Of a DNA stretch of 64,000 nt, positions 46,768 to 53,872 are shown one piece after another (the first letter of the stretch is position 1; every line of letters begins with the position of its first letter). The notes below the pieces were generated by a model that was given only the letters and a program-made list of their open reading frames with translations, had not been told where the DNA came from and ran no database searches. Position numbers and translations under genes: made by a program. The stretch comes from CAVYOD01 sp963770045 (GTDB lineage Bacteria; Acidobacteriota; Aminicenantia; Aminicenantales; CAVYOD01), in NCBI GenBank assembly GCA_963770045.1, contig CAVYOD010000014.1, forward strand, positions 213,222 through 277,221, read 5' to 3'.

Positions 46768-48330
46768 TTATTTTGCTGTGAATTGCGACAGCTTGATATT
46801 CCTGTTGTCGAGGGCCGTCCCGGTCGCTTTCTCCAGCCGGGCCAAGGCCAGGTTGTAATCGATGACCGATTTGATCTCCTGGGAGCGGGCGGTGGCCAGC
46901 TCGTCCTGGTACTGGAGGACAAAATAGTTCGTCGTCAGCCCGACCTGCAATTTCTTTTCCTCGGCCTCCAGTCTTTTTTCGGCCAGCTCGCGGGCGATCC
47001 TGGTGGCGGAAACACGTTTGGCATTGGTTTCAATCGTGGTGATGGCGTCGCTCACTTCAAGGGCCGCCTGCTGCTCCTGGGTTTTCAACTGGGCCAGACT
47101 CTGCTGCACCTGGAGCTTGGCCAGGGCATAATGGGCCCGGCTCACGAAGTTGCTCAGAGGGAGGGTGAGAGTCAACCCGACCGTCCAGTTCTGATAAAGG
47201 AACCGAAAGGCGTCCCGGATGGATTTTGAGGCGGCCCCCGGCTCCTTGCCGATGATGATTCCGAGGAAGGGGTCGTTATTTAAATACAAGAGCCTATCCC
47301 CCGAGATCCCCGGGCTCCAGTAGGAAAATTTCAGATCCAACCCCGGCAATGTCTGGTTCTTGGCCACCGACATGTTGATTTGGTTGGTTTCGATCCCTTT
47401 CTCCGTGATCTGAAGATCCGGCCGCTTGGCCAGAGCTTCCTTCAGAGATTCTTCGCGCGAGATCGTCACGGCCTTGAATTCGGGCTTGTCGACCGGGATG
47501 AGCCTCTTGTTCTGAGCATCGGTTTCAGCCGCCAGGTTGATAATGCTCTTCAAGACTTCCTCACTCCTCCTCATCACGCCCTCCGCCTGGATCAGGTCTG
47601 CCTCTCTGGCCGCGACCGTCGCCTGGGCGTTGAGGACCTCGATCTGGGCAAGCTGGCCGACCTCGACCTCTTTCTGGTTCTTTCTGAGCAGGTCCTGGCC
47701 AAGTTTGAGGGACTGCTGAGCCACTTTATAACTCTCAATGGCATAAACGTAATTCCAATAAGCCTCCTCGACGAGGTAGATGGTGTTGAGAAGGGCGGAT
47801 GTGAGCTGGCTCTCGGAAATGTCCAGGTTATTCTGGGCGATGAGGATCTGCTGCCGGCTGACTTTGGATCCGAAGTTCCTGAGCAGAGGCTGGTTGAAAT
47901 CAAAACGCAGCGTGCTTCCGAAGCGTGGGTTGATGAGCTGGAAGGCCTGGTTTGTGTCGGAGCGATAGCTGTCCAGGGACACCGAGACATTCCCTCCGGT
48001 CGGGATCTGTTGAACGACGGAAGCGCTGTAATCCCGGTATCTATCGACGATCGTGGACGCTCCCTGGATGAACCAATAGGGCGGACTCTCGTTCTTCTGG
48101 TTTCCGTAGCTCAACTGCAGGCTGGGCATAAAATACTCCTTGGCCTGGGACAGACTGGCGCCTGCGATTTCGGGACTGTAAACGGAGACGGCCAGATCGA
48201 GGTTATTTTTCAGCGCTTTGAGGATTGCATCCTCAAGCGTGAGAGATAGCTCCTCCTTCTGTTGGCCAAAGACCGGGCCCAACAGAAATACACTCAAGAG
48301 AAGAAAGACAAGCGCCGCTTTTATTCTCAT
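46768..48330 (-). CDS. TolC-family outer-membrane efflux channel
   Basis: A 520-residue TolC-type protein. Signal peptide RIKAALVFLLLSVFLLGPVFG after ATG 48330 (GGAGG seven bases upstream), then LTLEDAILKALKNNLDLAVS and two long alpha-helical hairpin repeats (e.g. LLNTIYLVEEAYWNYVYAIES; LQVQQSLAQLKTQEQQAALEV) alternating with beta segments, the usual OEP repeat. No inner-membrane pump or adaptor is adjacent; the glycosyltransferase genes downstream raise the chance that it exports a surface glycan or small molecule. Confidence 0.9.
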   Translation of the reverse strand: MRIKAALVFLLLSVFLLGPVFGQQKEELSLTLEDAILKALKNNLDLAVSVYSPEIAGASLSQAKEYFMPSLQLSYGNQKNESPPYWFIQGASTIVDRYRDYSASVVQQIPTGGNVSVSLDSYRSDTNQAFQLINPRFGSTLRFDFNQPLLRNFGSKVSRQQILIAQNNLDISESQLTSALLNTIYLVEEAYWNYVYAIESYKVAQQSLKLGQDLLRKNQKEVEVGQLAQIEVLNAQATVAAREADLIQAEGVMRRSEEVLKSIINLAAETDAQNKRLIPVDKPEFKAVTISREESLKEALAKRPDLQITEKGIETNQINMSVAKNQTLPGLDLKFSYWSPGISGDRLLYLNNDPFLGIIIGKEPGAASKSIRDAFRFLYQNWTVGLTLTLPLSNFVSRAHYALAKLQVQQSLAQLKTQEQQAALEVSDAITTIETNAKRVSATRIARELAEKRLEAEEKKLQVGLTTNYFVLQYQDELATARSQEIKSVIDYNLALARLEKATGTALDNRNIKLSQFTAK

Positions 48331-48627
48331 AGAATTCCTCCCGGACAAATCCACCATTGTCCACAGATTTTCTCATTCAGTCTAGCAAATAAAGCGAGTT
48401 TAAACAAAACCATCCCTATATACGAATTTCAAGGGCACAGAGTTTAATGACGTCTAGCCCGTCTCATGCCGTACCACGTGCCCCGTCTCCGTTCTCCGTC
48501 TAGATTCTCCGGCCAAAAATGAGGAGAAATAAGACTGATCAGAGTGACTGCGGATGATCAGCGCTATTGACTAGAGCATAGATGGGCTGACGCAGATGGA
48601 CAAGATAAACGGCTCACTGTCTTGATC
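48331..48627. other. Intergenic region, no gene found
   Basis: About 300 bases between the divergent TolC and GT-C genes. It has no RNA gene or coding region that I can support. A short CCCGTCTC/CCGTCTCCG repetitive stretch (48457-48505) resembles the degenerate tandem repeats at 46574. The promoter of the GT-C gene begins at 48628. Confidence 0.5.
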
Positions 48628-48656
48628 TTGACAAGCCTAGGCAAATTGACTATGAG
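48628..48656 (+). promoter_or_regulatory. Promoter of GT-C gene 1 (leaderless layout)
   Basis: TTGACA (48628-48633), 17-base spacer, TATGAG (48651-48656). The expected start of transcription, six to eight bases on, falls at 48663-48665, the A of the ATG. No Shine-Dalgarno sequence lies in CATCCAG before the ATG. Confidence 0.55.
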
Positions 48657-48664
48657 TCATCCAG

Positions 48665-51034
48665 ATGAAAAAATACGGCGCCCACCTCCTGCTCCTAGCT
48701 ATCTTTTCATTTCTTTTGAGCTTATTCTTAATCCTAGTTATCGAAGCGCCAGGCTACACTGTCCTCGCCCATTCTTTCCAGCCGCGGCTGCTGTTCGTTT
48801 TCATCGCGGCCCTATTTTTCTTCGGTCTCCTGGTCGGGCTTTGGGTCTTCTATTCCAGGCTTGCCGCAGCCGTTTTTGGAGTCCCTTTTGAGGACGTCCT
48901 GGCGACTGATTTTACAGCTTTTTTTCCGATTTTGCTTTTGCCGCTCGCGGCACTCACCCTGACCCGTTACTTGACCGCTGAGGACCTTCTCTCCCGATTG
49001 AAACTTCTCAGTTACGGCCTCGTTTTTTGCATCATCTATTTGAAAATCGTTCAGGCGGCGGGCTTCGGAAAACGGGGCCGCGCTCCTTGGGCGGCCTGGC
49101 CGACAAAATTCGAGGCCCTCCCGCTCCGGAAAAAACTGGCCTCCCTTTTCATCGCCTCCCTCCTGGTTTTCAACGGCGGCTCTCTCATTTTGATCCACAA
49201 GGGGATCAGCTTTTCCGGGGATGAGCCCCATTATCTCCTGATCGATCACAGCCTTCTCCATGATGGTGATTTTGACCTGGCCAATAACTACCAACACCGG
49301 GATTATTCGACCTACATGCCGCCGGGAGCGACCATCCAGCCCCACGTTGTGCCGGGGGCAAAGCCGGGCGGCCAATATTCCTTCCATTCTCCCGGCACAT
49401 CATTTTTGCTCCTGCCTTTCTATGCCTTTGGTTCCCTGTTCGGAAAAAGTCTCCTCGTCTTTTTCCTCCGTTTCGGGATGAGCCTTTTCGGAGCCGCGCT
49501 CGGGCTTCAGGTCTTCCTGTTCGCTCGCGAGGAGTGGAAGAACGAGCGGTTGGCCTTCATTCTCTGGACGCTCACGAGCTTCACGACGCCGGTTTATTTT
49601 TATTCCGTGCATGTCTACCCCGAGCTCGTGATTGCCCTTTTCGCCTTCACGGTCTTCCGCTTCTTCAGATTTCCCCAATTGCTCACCGCCAAGAAGCTGC
49701 TTTGGGCCGGACTTCTGCTCTCGCTATTTATCTGGTTCCATGCCCTGAAGTATATCTTCCTCCTGGCCCCCCTCTTCCTCTATTGCCTTTGGGTCCTGGC
49801 GAAAAGCCGCCGGCCGTTGAGGGATTATGCCTCCTTTTTTCTTTTCCCGGTTGTCTTCACGGGCCTTTACTTTTTCTTCCAGAAGTCGCTTTACGGCTCC
49901 TACTCGCTTTCCTCGATTTCCTGGCGCGGCCGCCTGGGGGCCAAGGAATCGATTTCCTACCTGAAATGGCTGGTGACAGGCATTCCCTTTCGGTATCGCT
50001 GGGAGAGCCTGGCCGGCTATTTTCTGGACCAGAAAGACGGCCTCCTCCTTTACGCTCCGATTTATTTCTTTTCACTCTTGGGAATCGTCGAAATGCTGAA
50101 GAGAAGGCGGCGGGACCTTTTTCTCCTCATTTTTATCACCGCGCCGTACGTCCTTGTTTCGGCTTTTCTAACGCAACGGGCGGGATATTCACCCCAGGCG
50201 CGGCCGATTGTCTCGGTCATCTGGGCGGCTGTGATTTTCCTCGGCTATTATCTTGTCAATAACCGCAAGAGAATATTCTCGCGCCTTTTTTCCGGAGCCG
50301 TCTTTGTGAGCCTCCTCTTTGTCTGGCTGCTGCTTCAAAACCCGCTGAATCTCTACCAGGAAACAACCCAGGGCGCGACCGAGAGGGGCGGGGGTCTCTT
50401 TTACCTCTTGAGCAACCTGAATTTCCAGCTTCCCCGCTATCTTCCCTCGTTTCTTAAGCTGGAAGACGGCCGGTGGCCTCCCAACGGCATCTGGCTGGGG
50501 CTAGTCGCCATCTTCATCCTCCTTTATCTCGTTCTCAAAGACCCCCGCTGGAAATTCAAATTTTCCTTGGCGCCTCTTTTTGCCTTGGCGGGGTTGCTGA
50601 TTTTCTTCGTCTGGTTTGTCCTCTATCCCCGGCTCATCCTCATCAACTCTGTCCCGGCCGCATTTCAGGGCGGCGAAAGAATCATCTTCTACCAGCCGTC
50701 TCGGGTGGCCAGGATGGTCCAGCCGGGAAAGTTCCTGTTGCCTGAAGATAACCGGGCTTATCTTTTCACGTTTGTCTCGCGAACGAAGTTCAGGTCCATC
50801 GAGTTCGAGACGGGTTCGGACGAAGGCGATTATTCGTTCGACCTCGCCCTCTTCGACCAGAGTTTCGTCAAGGGGAAGACAGAGAAGGAGGTGAAAAAGA
50901 TCATCCTTAACGATCCTCCCTCTTACCAGATGAAAAACCAGAGTTTATATTTGATCAGGCTCTGGCTCCGCCGGGCTTCCGTTGGCTCAGTGTCGGCCCA
51001 CCCTTTCCTCTTCTCCCTTCGGCCGGTCAACTGA
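48665..51034 (+). CDS. GT-C-like polytopic membrane glycosyltransferase, copy 1
   Basis: A 789-residue integral membrane protein with roughly 13-14 hydrophobic helices and a ~150-residue C-terminal soluble tail. Between helices it carries FSGDEPHYLLIDHSLLHDGD, an acidic loop in the place where GT-C enzymes (ArnT/PMT-like) have the catalytic Asp, followed by GQYSFHSPGTSFLLLPFYA. It would use a lipid-linked sugar and act on the periplasmic face. A paralog of the same length is at 53873-56260. It ends eight bases inside the convergent GT2 gene. The family assignment is by topology and motif only; no close named relative is recognised. Confidence 0.7.
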   Translation: MKKYGAHLLLLAIFSFLLSLFLILVIEAPGYTVLAHSFQPRLLFVFIAALFFFGLLVGLWVFYSRLAAAVFGVPFEDVLATDFTAFFPILLLPLAALTLTRYLTAEDLLSRLKLLSYGLVFCIIYLKIVQAAGFGKRGRAPWAAWPTKFEALPLRKKLASLFIASLLVFNGGSLILIHKGISFSGDEPHYLLIDHSLLHDGDFDLANNYQHRDYSTYMPPGATIQPHVVPGAKPGGQYSFHSPGTSFLLLPFYAFGSLFGKSLLVFFLRFGMSLFGAALGLQVFLFAREEWKNERLAFILWTLTSFTTPVYFYSVHVYPELVIALFAFTVFRFFRFPQLLTAKKLLWAGLLLSLFIWFHALKYIFLLAPLFLYCLWVLAKSRRPLRDYASFFLFPVVFTGLYFFFQKSLYGSYSLSSISWRGRLGAKESISYLKWLVTGIPFRYRWESLAGYFLDQKDGLLLYAPIYFFSLLGIVEMLKRRRRDLFLLIFITAPYVLVSAFLTQRAGYSPQARPIVSVIWAAVIFLGYYLVNNRKRIFSRLFSGAVFVSLLFVWLLLQNPLNLYQETTQGATERGGGLFYLLSNLNFQLPRYLPSFLKLEDGRWPPNGIWLGLVAIFILLYLVLKDPRWKFKFSLAPLFALAGLLIFFVWFVLYPRLILINSVPAAFQGGERIIFYQPSRVARMVQPGKFLLPEDNRAYLFTFVSRTKFRSIEFETGSDEGDYSFDLALFDQSFVKGKTEKEVKKIILNDPPSYQMKNQSLYLIRLWLRRASVGSVSAHPFLFSLRPVN

Positions 51035-51767
51035 ACATCCTGAATTTCACGATCCTCTTTTTGTGAAGCTTGAATTTCAGGAGTGTTTTGAGGATGGAGA
51101 GCCCGTAGACAACGCTCCGCCCGAAGCCGATCTGCGATGCCTCCGTGAAGTAGCGCGTCTCGATCGGGATCTCGCGAATCCGGAAGTTGTGGGTGACACC
51201 CTGGGCGATGATCTCGGAATCAAAGACGAAATCATCGGAATTCTCCCTGAAATTCACCGTCTCCAGGTATTTGCGGGAATAGGCCCTCAGCCCGGAGTGA
51301 TATTCGGTGAGGTACATGTAGAAAGTGGCGTTTTCGAGGGCCGTCAAAAAGATGTTCGCCAGGTATTTCCACTTCGGCATCCCGCCCTCGAGTGGTTTTC
51401 CGCCGAGCATCCGGGAGCCGAAGACGGCGTCACATTCCCCTCTTTCGAGAGGAAGGATCAATTGAGGGACGACGGTCGGGTCATACTGATGATCGGGGTG
51501 GACCATGACCATAATCTCTCCCCCGAGCTTCAGGGCCTCGGCATAGCAAGTCTTCTGGTTGGCACCGTATCCTTTGTTTTTATCGTGGACAAAAACCCGA
51601 AGTCCAAGCCGCCGGGCCAGTTCCACGGTTCCGTCGCTGCTGTGGTCGTCGACGAGCAGGATCTCGTCCACCCATTCCTTGGGGATATCTTTGAGGGTTT
51701 TCTCCAGGGTCTTCTCGGCCTTGTAGGCGGGCATGACCACGATGACTTTCTTTGTTCTCTGAATCAT
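51027..51767 (-). CDS. Glycosyltransferase family 2 (polyprenyl-phosphate sugar transferase-like)
   Basis: A 246-residue GT2 of the dolichol-phosphate mannose synthase type: VIVVMPAYKAEKTLEKTL, the ILLVDDHSSDGTVELARRL donor site, VMVHPDHQYDPTVVPQL and FGSRMLGGKPLEGGMPKWKY. Such enzymes load a sugar onto polyprenyl phosphate, exactly the donor that GT-C enzymes use, so this gene and the two flanking GT-C-like proteins fit one pathway. It has no C-terminal membrane domain. Convergent with GT-C copy 1 and overlapping its last eight bases. Confidence 0.88.
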   Translation of the reverse strand: MIQRTKKVIVVMPAYKAEKTLEKTLKDIPKEWVDEILLVDDHSSDGTVELARRLGLRVFVHDKNKGYGANQKTCYAEALKLGGEIMVMVHPDHQYDPTVVPQLILPLERGECDAVFGSRMLGGKPLEGGMPKWKYLANIFLTALENATFYMYLTEYHSGLRAYSRKYLETVNFRENSDDFVFDSEIIAQGVTHNFRIREIPIETRYFTEASQIGFGRSVVYGLSILKTLLKFKLHKKRIVKFRMFS

Positions 51768-51844
51768 CTCTTAGTTTCCGCGGCTTCCATCTTATATCCA
51801 TATTCAATTTACTCGGTCCACTTCGTCCCACGTCCCCGAATCCG

Positions 51845-51877
51845 AAACTGGGGGACGTTCCCCAAGGGGACACTCTT
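51845..51877 (-). repeat. 33-bp element, copy 3 (complement)
   Basis: Complement reads AAGAGTGTCCCCTTGGGG then AACGTCCCCCAGTTT, 32 of 33 bases identical to copies 1 and 2. It forms an inverted pair with 51936-51968. Confidence 0.8.
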
Positions 51878-51935
51878 TAGATCCCAAAGTTACAAATCAA
51901 CGACAGCCATGCTGCATACTCTTGGTTTGAGAATA

Positions 51936-51968
51936 AAGGGTGTCCCCCTGGGGAACGTCCCCTAATTA
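51936..51968 (+). repeat. 33-bp element, copy 4
   Basis: AAGGGTGTCCCCCTGGGG then AACGTCCCCTAATTA: one internal base differs and the last few bases diverge. With the copy at 51845 it can fold into a long stem with a 58-base loop upstream of the PPIase promoter. Confidence 0.75.
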
Positions 51969-51981
51969 CCATCTTTTTATC

Positions 51982-52010
51982 TTGACATTGGCCCCAGCGT
52001 TTTTCATACT
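51982..52010 (+). promoter_or_regulatory. Sigma70-like promoter of the PPIase gene
   Basis: TTGACA (51982-51987), 17-base spacer, CATACT (52005-52010). The stretch CTTGACATTG..TTTTT..ATACTC.AGGCGATGAAA is shared with the promoter at 53836. An ATG at 52018 opens only a 12-codon frame. Confidence 0.6.
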
Positions 52011-52052
52011 CGAGGCGATGAAAAGAAAAAAAGGTTCCGCCAGGAGTCTTTC

Positions 52053-53127
52053 ATGAGGACGCAATGGCTCGTGCTCGGCATTATAGTTTGGTGTGCCGTC
52101 TTTCCCGTCAGCTGCGCGCCGATGAAATACCCCGACGGCCTTTACGCCGAGGTTGAGACAAACAGAGGCCTGATCGTCCTTCGCCTCGAGTTCGAAAAAA
52201 CGCCCATGACCGCGGCCAATTTCGTCGGGCTGGCCGAGGGGACGATCGAAAATGCGGCCTTCCCGCCCGGCGCGCCCTATTTCGACGGCACGGCCTGGCA
52301 TCGCGTCGTTCCGGGCCACGTCATCCAATGCGGCATCCCCAAGAGCCAAAAGGCTAAGGACCCCGGATACCAGTTTCCCAACGAGATTGTCCTTCCCGAT
52401 CTCAACCACGGCCGGGCGGGGATGGTCAACATGGCGAACAGCGGCCCGCACACGAACGGCAGCCAATGGTGCATCACGCTGGGCGACAGGTCCTACCTCG
52501 ACGGGGATTACACCGTGTTCGGCGAAGTCGCCCAGGGCATGGATGTCGTGAAATCGATCGTCCCGGGCGACGAGGTCAGAACCGTCAAGATCATTCGAAT
52601 CGGAAAGATGGCCAGGAATTTTAGGCCGACGACCGAATCGTTCCGGAAGATGGTGGAACAGGCCAGGGAGCGCGTTAAGAAAGCCGATGCCCGAGAAGAA
52701 AGCCGAAGAGGACGACCTCGTTCAAAAGAATTGGCCAAACGCGATCGAGGACGAACTCGGGCTCAAGTATGTCATTTTGCGTGAAGGGAAGGGCAAGCCG
52801 CCGGCGGAAGGCCAAAGGATCAGGGTCGCCTATTCGGGACGGTGCCTCTTGAACGGAAAGACGTTCGTCAGCACGGCTGAAAACGGCAAGCCTTACTGGG
52901 GCGAGACGCCCGAGCCCTTCGAATTTGAGATCGGGAAAACAAAGATCAATCCCGGTTTGGAGGCGACGATCTCACGGATGAAACCCGGAGAGAAACGGCT
53001 GGTCATCATTCCAGCTTTAATGGGTTACAAAACGAGCGGGTTTTATGCCCGCCAGAGACCGAACGAGAAACGATTCGTCATATCTCCAAACACGCTTCTT
53101 GTGTATGAGGTGGAAATCAAGATCTAG
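52053..53127 (+). CDS. Cyclophilin-FKBP dual peptidyl-prolyl isomerase lipoprotein (one frame break)
   Basis: Begins with a lipoprotein signal (WLVLGIIVWCAVFPVSC), so it is probably anchored in the periplasm. Residues ~28-190 are a cyclophilin domain (GLIVLRLEFEKTPMTAANFV, FDGTAWHRVVPGHVIQCG, MANSGPHTNGSQWCITLG). After a linker, an FKBP domain follows (GQRIRVAYSGRCLLNGKTF, FEIGKTKINPGLEATISRMK, GEKRLVIIPALMGYK). The two lie in different phases with a +1 break near 52700, in the linker; either one fused protein with an extra base, or two genes with ATG 52687 inside the first. The same kind of break elsewhere in the window favours the fusion, the cyclophilin-then-FKBP order known as CFBP dual immunophilins. 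AGGAG precedes the ATG. Confidence 0.75.
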
Positions 53128-53223
53128 CTTGCCTTCGCCCGGCTCGGGATGGAAGCCCCACCCTGCGCATAAATCTCCCCGCAATCTAGTTCGGTCAGGC
53201 CCGCGTATCCGAAGAATCTTAGT

Positions 53224-53583
53224 TCAGATCCGTTCCAGCGACCTCACCGTGCGCTCGTTCTCAATGTTCCCGGTATTCAGAGTGGCGGCAGGCTCGAAGA
53301 GCATGACCCAAGCCTCCTCCTCGGCCACCGGACGGTGCTCGACGCCCCGCGGGATGACGATGAGCTCTCCTTCCTCAAGCCAGACATTCCCGTCCCTGAG
53401 CTCCATGCGGAACCGCCCCTTGACAACCAGGAAAAGTTCATCCTCTCCGGCGTGCTGATGCCAGACGAACTCGCCCTTCAGTTTGTCGAGCTTCACCTGC
53501 TGCCCGTTGAGCTCGGCGACAATGTAAGGCTTCCAGTATTCGTGGATCAGCCCAAACTTCTTTTTCAAATTGACTTTTTCCAT
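53224..53583 (-). CDS. Small cupin-domain protein
   Basis: A 119-residue single-domain cupin. Motif 1 (FVWHQHAGEDELFLVVKGRF; HxH..E) and motif 2 (EGELIVIPRGVEHRPVAEEE; the third His) give a 3-His/1-Glu metal site. Proteins of this size are often mannose-6-phosphate isomerase-like or sensing cupins; no reaction can be assigned. ATG 53583 has GGGGAG upstream. Convergent with the PPIase gene. Confidence 0.85.
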   Translation of the reverse strand: MEKVNLKKKFGLIHEYWKPYIVAELNGQQVKLDKLKGEFVWHQHAGEDELFLVVKGRFRMELRDGNVWLEEGELIVIPRGVEHRPVAEEEAWVMLFEPAATLNTGNIENERTVRSLERI

Positions 53584-53835
53584 TGCTCCCCTCGGCATCC
53601 GATGCACTCTCTCAAGCGAATCAAGGCCTCTTCCCTGTGCATCACGACTGACTATATCTTCCGAGGATGATCGATGTCAACCCTGCGGAAATTCAGGCCT
53701 GTTTCCGAGTCAAGCCATCAACAAATATTCTCTTTGCTGGTTCTTTTGCTCCTTACTCCTCACCCCTCACCCCTTACTGGTCTTCTTGACAAGAAGGACG
53801 AGATGACGAAAAAGACGAGAGAGACGTCTTTTGTC

Positions 53836-53864
53836 TTGACATTGTCCTCTGAGTTTTTTAATAC
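53836..53864 (+). promoter_or_regulatory. Promoter of GT-C gene 2 (leaderless layout)
   Basis: TTGACA (53836-53841), 17-base spacer, TAATAC (53859-53864). The ATG at 53873 begins nine bases after the -10 box, so transcription should start at or just before it; CAAGGCG upstream is too close for a ribosome site. The gap before it (53584-53835) holds only repetitive ACTCCTCACCCCTCACCCC-type sequence (53755-53775). Confidence 0.6.
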
Positions 53865-53872
53865 TCAAGGCG

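Noticed and set aside
48331..48664. Possible tRNA or small RNA in the TolC/GT-C gap
   Set aside because: I could not fold a cloverleaf, and found no T-loop GTTCRANNC pattern or clear stem.
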